9,902 nt of DNA. Origin: Chloroflexota bacterium (GTDB taxonomy: Bacteria; Chloroflexota; UBA11872; VXNJ01). The notes under the pieces are model-generated. The model did not search any database, was not told where the DNA came from, and saw nothing but the letters and a program-made list of their open reading frames with translations. The stretch is from assembly GCA_026708165.1 (NCBI GenBank), contig JAPOVO010000122.1, forward strand, positions 1 to 9,902. The letters are read 5' to 3'. The position numbers and the translations under genes were made by a program. Positions 1 to 6,020 of the stretch are shown here, in pieces. Within the stretch, counting starts at the first letter, position 1; each line of letters opens with the position of its first letter.

Positions 1-597
1 GAAGGAAGCACACCCCCCGTCGCCGATGGTGCCCGCCGTCCGCGTCCCGTAAGTCGCGAACGGGGCCTGACACACGTCCTCAATCAACAGGACGTCGTGT
101 TTTCGCGCCAGCTCCACGATCGGATCCATGTCACACACATGACCGTACATGTGCACGGCAATGATGGCTTTCGTGCGCGGGGTTATGACCTTTTCGATCT
201 CTTTGGCAGTTATCAGCCCCGTCCTCACGTCCACATCCGGGAAAACGGCCTTCGCGCCCTGCACGAAGATGCCCTTCACTGACCCGTAATCCGTTATGGG
301 GCTTGCGATCACCTCGTCGCCGGGCCCTACGCCTATCGCGGCGAGGACGGCGTGCAGCGCGTCGGTGCAGTTCGACAGAGCCACCGCATGCTTCGTGCCC
401 ATCGCCTGAGCGAACGCTCGCTCGTATTCCCCGATCATGTCGAGAGTGAACCCGCTATCGAGCAGCCTCGCGACGTTCTCCTTGGCGCCCGGCGCTATGG
501 CTCGCGGAAACACGAGGGGAATCGGGTCGCTGGCATCACGCACCGGTTCTCCGCCGTGGATGGCAAGCTCGCCTGATCGGACCTCGGTAATAGCCAC
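1..597 (-). CDS. DegT/DnrJ/EryC1/StrS-family PLP aminotransferase, N-terminal part (cut by window edge)
   Basis: The visible 199 residues are the N-terminal large-domain part of a fold-type I PLP sugar aminotransferase. These enzymes transfer an amino group, usually from glutamate, to a keto-sugar or keto-cyclitol. Seen: the N-terminal IHGGEPVR motif (13-20), the SNCT cofactor-phosphate loop (75-78), GPGDEV (91-96), ITPRTKAIIAVH (138-149) and IEDVCQ, with D174 and Q177 at the usual PLP ring-contact positions. The frame runs off the edge just after the SF that precedes the Schiff-base lysine. By alignment with the complete paralogue at 2281-3489, that lysine would be residue 203, four codons outside. 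The start is GTG at 597, with GGGAG 7 nt upstream. The lead-in reads GDGGCASF rather than the common GD(I/L)G.FSF. It may be more distantly co-expressed with the gene at 814-2031, on the same strand 216 bp upstream. Family assignment is secure; substrate unknown. Confidence 0.92.
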   Translation of the reverse strand, partial: MAITEVRSGELAIHGGEPVRDASDPIPLVFPRAIAPGAKENVARLLDSGFTLDMIGEYERAFAQAMGTKHAVALSNCTDALHAVLAAIGVGPGDEVIASPITDYGSVKGIFVQGAKAVFPDVDVRTGLITAKEIEKVITPRTKAIIAVHMYGHVCDMDPIVELARKHDVLLIEDVCQAPFATYGTRTAGTIGDGGCASF

Positions 598-604
598 TTC
601 TTCA

Positions 605-609
605 CTCCC
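605..609 (-). promoter_or_regulatory. Ribosome binding site for the GTG start at 597
   Basis: GGGAG lies 7 nt before the GTG. It supports this non-ATG start, which is the only start in frame that keeps the IHGGEPVR motif near the usual distance from the N-terminus. Confidence 0.6.
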
Positions 610-717
610 ACGGCCCCAGGAACATCAGGGCCCAACCTCACCCGGAAACTTCCAACGATCCCCGAAAGTCTAGCCCGCCGTCAAATCGAGGGAGGATCGG
701 CGGCCCAGGATTCCATG

Positions 718-740
718 CACCCTGAGCCTGTCGAAGGGCG
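718..740. repeat. Dispersed intergenic repeat copy (CCTGAGCCTGTCGAAGG type)
   Basis: The plus strand reads CCTGAGCCTGTCGAAGGG, a short motif I recognise as recurring between genes in several high-GC bacterial genomes. It lies in the 598-813 spacer between two aminotransferase genes. Related but diverged copies lie at 4889-4915 and 4966-4990. Its function is unknown. No open frame or clear promoter was identified in the rest of this spacer. Confidence 0.5.
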
Positions 741-753
741 CACGGAGCATGCT

Positions 754-774
754 CTCCTCCCCGACGGCGAGGAG
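754..774. repeat. Small inverted repeat in the spacer between aminotransferase genes
   Basis: CTCCTC (754-759) pairs with GAGGAG (769-774) around a 9-nt loop. It lies 40 bp past the stop of the gene at 814-2031. There is no T-run on the minus strand after it, so an intrinsic terminator is not supported. The loop region contains CTCCCCGACGG, which recurs in the spacer at 4897-4907. Confidence 0.35.
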
Positions 775-813
775 CGTAAATCGAAAATGGAACCAGGTCG
801 AGAATCTAGGATG

Positions 814-2031
814 CTACGCGCTCAGCCCCTCCGCGACCTTCGCTATCGCGGCGGCCATGTCCCTGATATCGTCCTCCGAGTACGCTTCGTTCAGCGACAC
901 GCCCACCATCCGCCCCATCATTTCTTCGGTGACCGGGCACGCTCCTTCGGCGTAGTTAAACTCGTGGTCGGTGAACTCGCTCGTAAACGGGAAGTGCGAA
1001 TCGCCGAAATAGTTCTTCTCGCGGAGCGCCTGCGAGCACAGGTAGATCGGCCTGCCGATGTAAGCCTGCGTGCTCGCCACGCCCTCCGCAATCAAAGCCC
1101 TCGCGAACTCCAGCGCGTCGAAGCCGGGCGTCCGAAGCGGATACGTCCAATATCCGTGCTCCGAGCCGGGCGTTACCGCTACCGGTTCGAGTCCGGGAAT
1201 GCCGCTTATCAGGCTGGTGAGCAGCTCGCCAAGCTCCTGCCTGCGCAAGACGACGCCGCGCAGCTTCGGGATCTGCGCCAGGCCCACCGCCGCGGTCAGC
1301 TCGTTCATGCGGTAGGTTGGAGCCAGGAAATCGTATTCGCGGTGACCGACTTCGGTGGAGACGACCGCCTTGTTCATGAACAGCCTCATCCGCTCGGCGT
1401 AGGCGTCGTTTTCGGTAATCGTCATGCCGCCGTCGCCGGTCGTCATGAACTTACTCTGCTGCAGGCTGAAACAGCCTATATCTCCATAGGTCCCAATGTA
1501 CCGCCCGTTGAGCTTGATCGCATGGGACTGGCTGCAATCCTCGATGAGGGTCACGCCGTGCCGCTTGGCCACGTCCGCCATGGCGGCGATGTCGGCGGCG
1601 TTTCCGAAGAGGTGCACGACGACTATGGCGCGGGTGCGACTGGTGATCTTACTCTCGACATCGGCCGGGTCCATGTTGAACGTTGCCGGGTCGATGTCGG
1701 CGAAAACCGGAATCGCCGTTTGCAGCATTATCGCGGTGATGGTCCCCACGTCGGTTATGGGCGCCGTGATGATTTCGTCGCCTGGATCGGGATCTATCGC
1801 TCCGATGGCTACGTGAAGCGCCGCCGATCCCGAAGTGGAGCTGACAGCGTGTTTCGCCCCATAGAACTCCGCGAACTCACGCTCGAACCTCTCCACGAAG
1901 CTGCCCATGTACAGACTCTGCGTACGCAGCGCGGCTACTACCAGCCGCTCCTCCTCTGCCCCGAACGGCTCTCGGTTGGGAAACGGCTGCTTTCTTACCG
2001 GCTCTCCGCCGTGAATCGCGAGTTTCGACAT
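814..2031 (-). CDS. DegT/DnrJ/EryC1/StrS-family PLP aminotransferase (complete)
   Basis: A 405-residue PLP aminotransferase of the sugar/cyclitol class, at the usual family length. Seen in order: AIHGGEPVR (5-13), the TSGSAALH phosphate-binding loop (67-74), PGDEI (83-87), IEDCSQ with D165 and Q168, GCFSLQQSK with the Schiff-base lysine K194, TGDGG just after it, YRMNELTAAVG as the C-terminal-domain NyRm.e..Aa motif, and a helical end matching the family. It is predicted to be a cytosolic dimer using glutamate or a similar amino donor. The start is ATG at 2031, with a G-rich Shine-Dalgarno 8 nt upstream. An upstream in-frame ATG at 2127 would add 32 residues lacking family similarity. It is more diverged from the two neighbouring aminotransferases than they are from each other, so it probably has a different substrate. 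It is divergent from the gene at 2281. Substrate not determinable from sequence. Confidence 0.95.
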   Translation of the reverse strand: MSKLAIHGGEPVRKQPFPNREPFGAEEERLVVAALRTQSLYMGSFVERFEREFAEFYGAKHAVSSTSGSAALHVAIGAIDPDPGDEIITAPITDVGTITAIMLQTAIPVFADIDPATFNMDPADVESKITSRTRAIVVVHLFGNAADIAAMADVAKRHGVTLIEDCSQSHAIKLNGRYIGTYGDIGCFSLQQSKFMTTGDGGMTITENDAYAERMRLFMNKAVVSTEVGHREYDFLAPTYRMNELTAAVGLAQIPKLRGVVLRRQELGELLTSLISGIPGLEPVAVTPGSEHGYWTYPLRTPGFDALEFARALIAEGVASTQAYIGRPIYLCSQALREKNYFGDSHFPFTSEFTDHEFNYAEGACPVTEEMMGRMVGVSLNEAYSEDDIRDMAAAIAKVAEGLSA

Positions 2032-2039
2032 CAAGCTAT

Positions 2040-2047
2040 CCCCCTCC
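2040..2047 (-). promoter_or_regulatory. Ribosome binding site setting the start at 2031
   Basis: The minus strand reads GGAGGGGG here, 8 nt before the ATG at 2031. It decides for this start over the in-frame ATG at 2127. Confidence 0.6.
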
Positions 2048-2269
2048 CCGCGGCGGACTGACGCCGCCGGATCGAGCACCGTTACCAGCGACGGCCGGAC
2101 CAGGCCCAGCCGCGCCCCGCAAAGCATAAACGGCGCTTCGCGGCATCTCGAAATCGGACATCCAGTTGGCTGTTACCGACCTCGGCAAGCCCCACTAGCG
2201 CAACAATTCGCGATGTGTGCTATCAATGGGCGCGAAATAGGGCGGCGGAGACGGTCGGCGCACGGATTT

Positions 2270-2276
2270 GGAGGAG
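2270..2276 (+). promoter_or_regulatory. Ribosome binding site setting the GTG start at 2281
   Basis: GGAGGAG ends 4 nt before GTG at 2281, with 6 nt between the GGAGG core and the start. This strong site argues against the in-frame ATG at 2215, which has no comparable site. Confidence 0.75.
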
Positions 2277-2280
2277 TAGG

Positions 2281-3489
2281 GTGGTTACCAGTTCGGTCGC
2301 ATCGGGCAAGCTGGCGGTTGAGGGCGGAACACCTGTGCGGGGGCCCGACAATCCATTCACCAGGAACTCCCCGCGCGAAATGGGTCCCAAGGCCCTCGAC
2401 CTCGTAAAGAAGGTGCTCGACAGCGGTTGGACCTACAGCATGGTCGCCGACTTCGAGCAGGTCTTCGCCGAGGCCTGCGGGACCGATTACGCCGTGGGCG
2501 TCTCCAACTGCACCGCGGCCAATCACGCGGTTCTCGGCGCGCTCGGAATCGGACCGGGCGACGAGGTGGTCGTCAGCGCAATTTCCGACTACGGGTCGAT
2601 TGCCGGAATCGGCTACCAGGGCGCCAAGATCGCGTTTTCGGACGTCGACGAGCATACCGGCAAAACCACGGCGGAAGAGATGGAAAAGGTCATTACGCCT
2701 CGCACGAAGGCCATAATCGCCGTGCACTTCTACGGTCAGATGTGCGAGATGGACCCCATCGTCGAGCTTGGCCGCAAACACGGCGTGCCCGTCATCGAAG
2801 ACGTGGCCCAGACGACGCTCGGCCACTACAAGGGCAAGACGGCGGGAAGCATCGGCGATATCGGCACCTTCTCGTTCAACTCCAGCAAGCTGCTCTCCAC
2901 CAACACCGGCGGAGCGGTCACGACCGACAACCAAGAGCTGGCCGAAGCGGTGCGGCGGTTTGCCGTCGACCGCGGAGCCATCTATCTCGTCAACCAGATA
3001 GGCGCGGCCCGCTATCATCCCGGCCCCGGCTACAACTACCGCATGGGAGAGTTGGAAGCGGCGGTCGCCATTGCCAATCTCGAAACTCTGCCGGCGCAGA
3101 ACGAGCGGCGTATCGAGCGCGGCGAGAAGCTCTCGGCGGAGCTCGCCAAGATCGACGGGCTGACACCTCCGCGGGTCAGCGAGCCAGGCTCACACCTCTA
3201 CTGGATGTACCACGTTCAGTTCGACCGCGAGAAGTTCCGGGTCGGCATGGACGAGATAGAGCTGGCGATCAAGGCGGAAGGACTCGACGGGATGTTCCCG
3301 ATGTACTACCTCATCCCGCACAGTCACCATTTCCTCGAAAATCGAGAGCAGGACCTCGCGCGGCTGGTCAACGCACGCTCGCACGTGGAAACCACGTTCC
3401 GGTTTAGCTGGACCTACCGGATGACCGACTCCGACATCACCGACATCGCCGAGGTGTTCGCCAAGGTCACCGACGCCTACCGAGCATAG
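2281..3489 (+). CDS. DegT/DnrJ/EryC1/StrS-family PLP aminotransferase, paralogue of the partial gene at 1-597
   Basis: A 402-residue PLP aminotransferase of the StrS class. Seen: LAVEGGTPVR (11-20), the SNCT phosphate loop (75-78), GPGDEV (91-96), ITPRTKAIIAVH (138-149), IEDVAQ with D174 and Q177, FSFNSSK with the Schiff-base lysine K203, and NYRMGELEAAV in the C-terminal part. The stretch after the lysine reads TNTGG, where family members usually carry GEGG or GDGG. This may alter the active-site loop. The first 199 residues align without gaps to the partial gene at 1-597, about 113 identities by hand count, pointing to a duplication. The start is GTG with a strong Shine-Dalgarno; the 22 residues encoded upstream look like spacer sequence. 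It ends 9 bp from the convergent small gene at 3499. The reaction is transfer of an amino group to a keto-sugar-like substrate whose identity is unknown. Confidence 0.95.
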   Translation: MVTSSVASGKLAVEGGTPVRGPDNPFTRNSPREMGPKALDLVKKVLDSGWTYSMVADFEQVFAEACGTDYAVGVSNCTAANHAVLGALGIGPGDEVVVSAISDYGSIAGIGYQGAKIAFSDVDEHTGKTTAEEMEKVITPRTKAIIAVHFYGQMCEMDPIVELGRKHGVPVIEDVAQTTLGHYKGKTAGSIGDIGTFSFNSSKLLSTNTGGAVTTDNQELAEAVRRFAVDRGAIYLVNQIGAARYHPGPGYNYRMGELEAAVAIANLETLPAQNERRIERGEKLSAELAKIDGLTPPRVSEPGSHLYWMYHVQFDREKFRVGMDEIELAIKAEGLDGMFPMYYLIPHSHHFLENREQDLARLVNARSHVETTFRFSWTYRMTDSDITDIAEVFAKVTDAYRA

Positions 3490-3498
3490 GAATCTCGC

Positions 3499-3858
3499 CT
3501 AGCGGCGTTTGCGCTTGGGAGGCAGGCTCTCGGCGAACTCCAACCCGCGTTCGATCCACGATCGCAGGCCGGCGTCATCCGATACGCTGGGGGGGGGGGG
3601 CGGCCGGTCCCCCTCCACCGGTCGACGGGGACCGGTTTCAATGGGATCGGCCCCGCCGCTATCGACAAGCTCGGTTACCGCGTTCTTGCCGACCCGCATG
3701 TTCACACGGTCGCCCCAGACTCCGGCGAACATCTGCGCGTTGGAGTCCGCGAACCACGCGGCAGTGCCGAACATCAGCCTTTTCCTGGCGGGCAGGGCGG
3801 CTAGCAGACCTTCCATTCGCTGGAGCAAGTCGGGATCCGGCTTTGGCATTGAAGGCAT
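3499..3858 (-). CDS. Small TfoX N-terminal-domain-like protein
   Basis: A 119-residue protein resembling stand-alone TfoX-N domain proteins, small alpha/beta proteins of unclear role named after the competence regulator TfoX. Seen: a helical start (LLQRMEGLLAALP), then KRLMFGTAAWFAD, AQMFAGVWGDRVNMRVG and a C-terminal helix (LRSWIERGLEFAESLP) ending in a basic tail (KRKRR). The middle, expected to read roughly GRPMxEYVxLP, reads RRPVEGD followed by five prolines encoded by a run of 12 C on this strand. Both flanks are family-like in the same frame, so the run is either a true expansion or an error that keeps the frame. ATG at 3858 is chosen because AGGGAG lies 6 nt upstream. ATGs at 3894 and 3864 are alternatives, and 3864 directly abuts the site. 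Its role beside the aminotransferase is unknown. Confidence 0.72.
   Translation of the reverse strand: MPSMPKPDPDLLQRMEGLLAALPARKRLMFGTAAWFADSNAQMFAGVWGDRVNMRVGKNAVTELVDSGGADPIETGPRRPVEGDRPPPPPSVSDDAGLRSWIERGLEFAESLPPKRKRR
3589..3600. repeat. Homopolymer of 12 G (plus strand) inside the TfoX-like gene
   Basis: Twelve consecutive G on plus, encoding most of a five-proline run on the minus strand. It is a potential slippage site or a sequencing/assembly artefact. A change of one or two bases would frameshift the last ~30 codons of the gene. Confidence 0.9.
3604..3635. repeat. Perfect 9-bp inverted repeat next to the G-run
   Basis: CCGGTCCCC (3604-3612) is the exact reverse complement of GGGGACCGG (3627-3635), with a 14-nt loop that itself contains ACCGGT. 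It lies 3 bp from the G-run and within the TfoX-like coding sequence. It would form a very stable stem in either strand. Confidence 0.8.
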
Positions 3859-3864
3859 TGTCAT

Positions 3865-3870
3865 CTCCCT
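3865..3870 (-). promoter_or_regulatory. Ribosome binding site setting the start at 3858
   Basis: The minus strand reads AGGGAG, 6 nt before the ATG at 3858. The spacing excludes the ATG at 3864, which has none, and disfavours the ATG at 3849, with 15 nt. Confidence 0.6.
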
Positions 3871-4037
3871 GCGTGGTGATCGCGTAAGGCCCATCTCGAA
3901 TGGCAGGGCCCTTCTGGTGTCTTCCCCGATTATGTCCCACTCGGACGCGAGCGCCCCGACTCTCAGGAAACTCTCGCCGTTTGATGGTATGTTGAACAGG
4001 ATTCTGCGGGAAGCCGTTTGAGGGGTGGCGTGACGAC

Positions 4038-4874
4038 ATGACGAAGGCAGCCAGCATTTCCGATATCAAGACCGACGCGCGCCGTGTATATCGGGAAGAC
4101 GGATTCTTCCTGTGCGACTGGCCGGTGGTGTCGGCTGAAGTAATCGCCAACGCCGTGCACGGCATGGACGAGGTACGCGCCGGCCGCTACGAGACCGGCG
4201 TGCCCCTTCACACGTCGAAGTGGAATCCGGGCGACGATCCCAACTTGCTCTGCAAGATGGAAATGACCCAGCGGCAGAATCTTGCGATCAGGGAGTTGGT
4301 GAGCCAAAGCTCGATTGGAGAATGGGCGGCGGCGGTAACCGGCGCCGGCATCGTCCAGGTGTGGTGGGTGCAGCTTCTCTACAAACCGCCTTCCGCCAAG
4401 CCGACCGACGGAATAACCAACGTAGGCTGGCACCAGGACCGCCAGTACTGGGGAGCCTGGGAAGACGACAGTGAGCTGCTGACCGCCTGGGTGGCTCTAA
4501 GCGACGTTACCGCCGAGGCCGGTCCGATGCGCTACGTTCGTGGCTCTCACCAGTGGGGAGAGCGGGACGAGGGCGACTTTCACGGCTCCGACCACGACGC
4601 CCAGCGGGCAAGCTACGAGCTTCCGGAAGGCGCGGAGTGGAACGAAGTCGAGGCGATATTGCCGCCCGGCGGCATAGCCCTCCACGGCAACTTCACCTTG
4701 CACGCCAGCGGCCCCAACCTGACCGACAAACCCCGCCGCAGCTTCGCCATTCACATGCGGACCGAGCGCTCCCGCCCGAAGCAGGGACGCCGCGAACGCC
4801 TGACAGCATTCATCGACGACGAGGTGATTTGCCCGATCATCTATCAGGAAGAAGGCGCGGTCCTACCGCGATAA
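4038..4874 (+). CDS. Phytanoyl-CoA dioxygenase (PhyH) family Fe(II)/2-oxoglutarate oxygenase
   Basis: A 278-residue cupin-fold oxygenase at the typical family length. Enzymes of this family use Fe(II), O2 and 2-oxoglutarate to hydroxylate a substrate, giving succinate and CO2. Seen: the facial-triad HxD in GWHQD (H132, D134), followed by the characteristic WVALSD (151-156), AGPMRYVRGSHQWG (161-174), and the distal histidine in LHASGPN (H222). Then comes RRSFAIH, in which R233 or R234 should bind the 2-oxoglutarate carboxylate. All catalytic residues are present. ATG at 4038 is preceded by GAGGGG about 12 nt upstream, a slightly long spacing, but no better in-frame start exists. It is divergent from the TfoX-like gene across 179 bp and convergent with the isomerase-like gene across 170 bp. 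Bacterial PhyH proteins act on very diverse small molecules, so the substrate cannot be named. Confidence 0.92.
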   Translation: MTKAASISDIKTDARRVYREDGFFLCDWPVVSAEVIANAVHGMDEVRAGRYETGVPLHTSKWNPGDDPNLLCKMEMTQRQNLAIRELVSQSSIGEWAAAVTGAGIVQVWWVQLLYKPPSAKPTDGITNVGWHQDRQYWGAWEDDSELLTAWVALSDVTAEAGPMRYVRGSHQWGERDEGDFHGSDHDAQRASYELPEGAEWNEVEAILPPGGIALHGNFTLHASGPNLTDKPRRSFAIHMRTERSRPKQGRRERLTAFIDDEVICPIIYQEEGAVLPR

Positions 4875-4888
4875 TTGGCCTTCCGTTC

Positions 4889-4915
4889 GTCCTGAGCTCC
4901 CCGACGGAGCAAAGG
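4889..4915. repeat. Diverged intergenic repeat copy with small hairpin
   Basis: GTCCTGAGC followed by GCTCC (4896-4900), loop CCGAC, and GGAGC (4906-4910), a perfect 5-bp stem with 5-nt loop, then AAAGGG. The opening CCTGAGC matches the copy at 718-740, and CTCCCCGACGG is shared exactly with the same spacer near 757-767. It lies 15 bp past the dioxygenase stop. No T-run follows, so a terminator is not claimed. Confidence 0.45.
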
Positions 4916-4965
4916 GCCACTGAGCTATGGGAAGACCTTCTCACGCGCGTGGTTCGATGAAGCCT

Positions 4966-4990
4966 GTCCTGACCGAAGTCGAAGGACTCA
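4966..4990. repeat. Intergenic repeat copy (GTCCTGA...GTCGAAGGAC type)
   Basis: GTCCTGACCGAAGTCGAAGG and the following bases form a short element with palindromic ends: GTCCT at 4966-4970 and AGGAC at 4983-4987. It resembles the repeat at 718-740 in its CCTGA start and GTCGAAGG end. The rest of the spacer between the convergent genes ending at 4874 and 5045 holds nothing else recognised. Confidence 0.5.
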
Positions 4991-5044
4991 CCCCGCACGG
5001 CCTGATTCCAACATCAGGGCGGATGTCTCTCAAACACGCTCGCG

Positions 5045-5881
5045 CTAGGTGGCCTCCGCCTCCCGTCGCGCACGGTCCAGGGCCTGATAGCAGCGCTCGG
5101 CCGTGGCCCACGGGTCATAGCCCTCCAGCGTCGATAGCTGCATGCTGACCTCTACGTAAACCGGGACCTTCAGACCCGCCCCGGATACGGCCTTCATGTA
5201 CTCGGTCAGGTCCATGTCGCCGTCGCCCGGCAGTTGATAGCGGACGTTGCCGTTCTCGATGTAACCGTCCTTCACATGGGTGTGGGCGGAATAGGGGAGG
5301 CACACGTCGATGCTGTGCTGAAGGTCGATACCCTGGCAGACGAAGTGGCTGATATCGAGGTTGAGTTTCAGGTGATCGTGGCGAGTCTGCTCCATCAGCC
5401 ACTCGGCCTTTTCAGGCGTATCGAACACGCTGATCGCGTGAGGCTCGGCCGCCACGATCACGTTGTATTCTGCGGCGAGGTCGGCCACTTCCAGAAACCC
5501 GTCGCGAATCGCCCCCTTTCCTTCCTCCCAGGGCGGCTCGGGATGACCGAGCGTGGTCGTAACAACGGCGGGTTGATCGTCGAAGTTGACGTCGGCCGCC
5601 ATCTGGAACGTCTGGCTCGCGCGATCGAGCATCGCCGTCCGATCATCCGCTTCGGCGCAGATAGGCAGGTCATCCATGAGCGGCGGCGGCGGGAATCCCA
5701 GCTCCTGGAACACCGCGACCAGCCGCCTGCGCGAAGCCTCGCCGAACCGATCCGCCGAGGTCGACCACTCGGACCGCACGCAAATCTCCATGGCCGTGTA
5801 GCCGATGTCGCGAACCCTCGGCAAGGACTCGAATACATCGAGGCCCTGCATACCGTATGTGCTGTAGCCGAGTTCAATCAC
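5045..5881 (-). CDS. Sugar phosphate isomerase/epimerase-type TIM barrel (xylose isomerase-like)
   Basis: A 278-residue member of the xylose-isomerase-like/AP-endonuclease-2 TIM-barrel superfamily, which includes IolE, IolI, hydroxypyruvate isomerase and ketose 3-epimerases. Seen: a first strand right at the N-terminus (IELGYSTYGM), IGYTAMEI (26-33), then the probable divalent-metal ligands at strand ends: E146 in AAEPH, D176 and H179 in LNLDISH, H202 in HTHVKDG, and E244 in VYVEVS. This set matches the family's catalytic site, so it should be active in isomerising, epimerising or dehydrating a polyol or sugar. The start is GTG at 5881. An in-frame TGA lies two codons upstream, and there is no Shine-Dalgarno. 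A TAGAAT box 6 nt upstream suggests a leaderless mRNA. It is divergent from the Gfo/Idh oxidoreductase, a pairing common in inositol and sugar catabolism. Exact substrate unknown. Confidence 0.9.
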   Translation of the reverse strand: MIELGYSTYGMQGLDVFESLPRVRDIGYTAMEICVRSEWSTSADRFGEASRRRLVAVFQELGFPPPPLMDDLPICAEADDRTAMLDRASQTFQMAADVNFDDQPAVVTTTLGHPEPPWEEGKGAIRDGFLEVADLAAEYNVIVAAEPHAISVFDTPEKAEWLMEQTRHDHLKLNLDISHFVCQGIDLQHSIDVCLPYSAHTHVKDGYIENGNVRYQLPGDGDMDLTEYMKAVSGAGLKVPVYVEVSMQLSTLEGYDPWATAERCYQALDRARREAEAT

Positions 5882-5887
5882 GCGTCA

Positions 5888-5893
5888 ATTCTA
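5888..5893 (-). promoter_or_regulatory. Putative -10 box giving a leaderless transcript
   Basis: The minus strand reads TAGAAT (5 of 6 to TATAAT), followed by exactly 6 nt and then the GTG start at 5881. Transcription would start at or next to the G of the start codon. No convincing -35 hexamer is seen at 16-18 nt spacing. The absence of any Shine-Dalgarno fits leaderless initiation. Confidence 0.45.
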
Positions 5894-6005
5894 GTGACAT
5901 CGAGCCGTTAAGTCGCGTTTTCGACAACGTTGGACGAGTCATGGAAGCCGCTATGCGGATATGCTCAGCACGGGCGACGATGTCGGATGAGGCCGGGAAC
6001 TCTCC

Positions 6006-6013
6006 GGGGAGGA
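6006..6013 (+). promoter_or_regulatory. Ribosome binding site for the GTG start at 6021
   Basis: GGGGAGGA ends 7 nt before the GTG at 6021. It supports this start over the in-frame ATG four codons later, which would fall inside the first beta strand of the nucleotide-binding fold. Confidence 0.65.
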
Positions 6014-6020
6014 TTAGGAC

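Larger units (their letters stand above)
2032..2280. other. Divergent intergenic region between two aminotransferase genes
   Basis: A 249-bp spacer that must hold the promoters of both the minus gene starting at 2031 and the plus gene starting at 2281. Only weak promoter-like hexamers are visible: TATCAA at 2221-2226 on plus, and TATGCT on minus upstream of the 2031 start. Neither has a convincing -35 partner. No repeat copy or RNA structure was recognised. Confidence 0.4.

Noticed and set aside
754..774. Hairpin as terminator of the gene at 814-2031
   Set aside because: The stem is short and no T-run follows on the minus strand.
715..2061. Long plus-strand open frame (448 codons) opposite the aminotransferase at 814-2031
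   Set aside because: Its translation has no recognisable motifs and is rich in Arg, His and Val, as expected for the complement of a high-GC gene. The opposite strand has a complete DegT enzyme.
2173..3018. 281-codon minus-strand frame opposite the aminotransferase at 2281-3489
   Set aside because: Low-complexity shadow translation; the plus-strand gene is unmistakable.
5234..5911. 225-codon plus-strand frame opposite the TIM-barrel gene
   Set aside because: Shadow of a gene with all metal ligands in place.
5930..5957. TTGGAC and TATGCG, 16 nt apart, as a promoter for the Gfo/Idh gene
   Set aside because: Each hexamer matches consensus only weakly; not enough to call.
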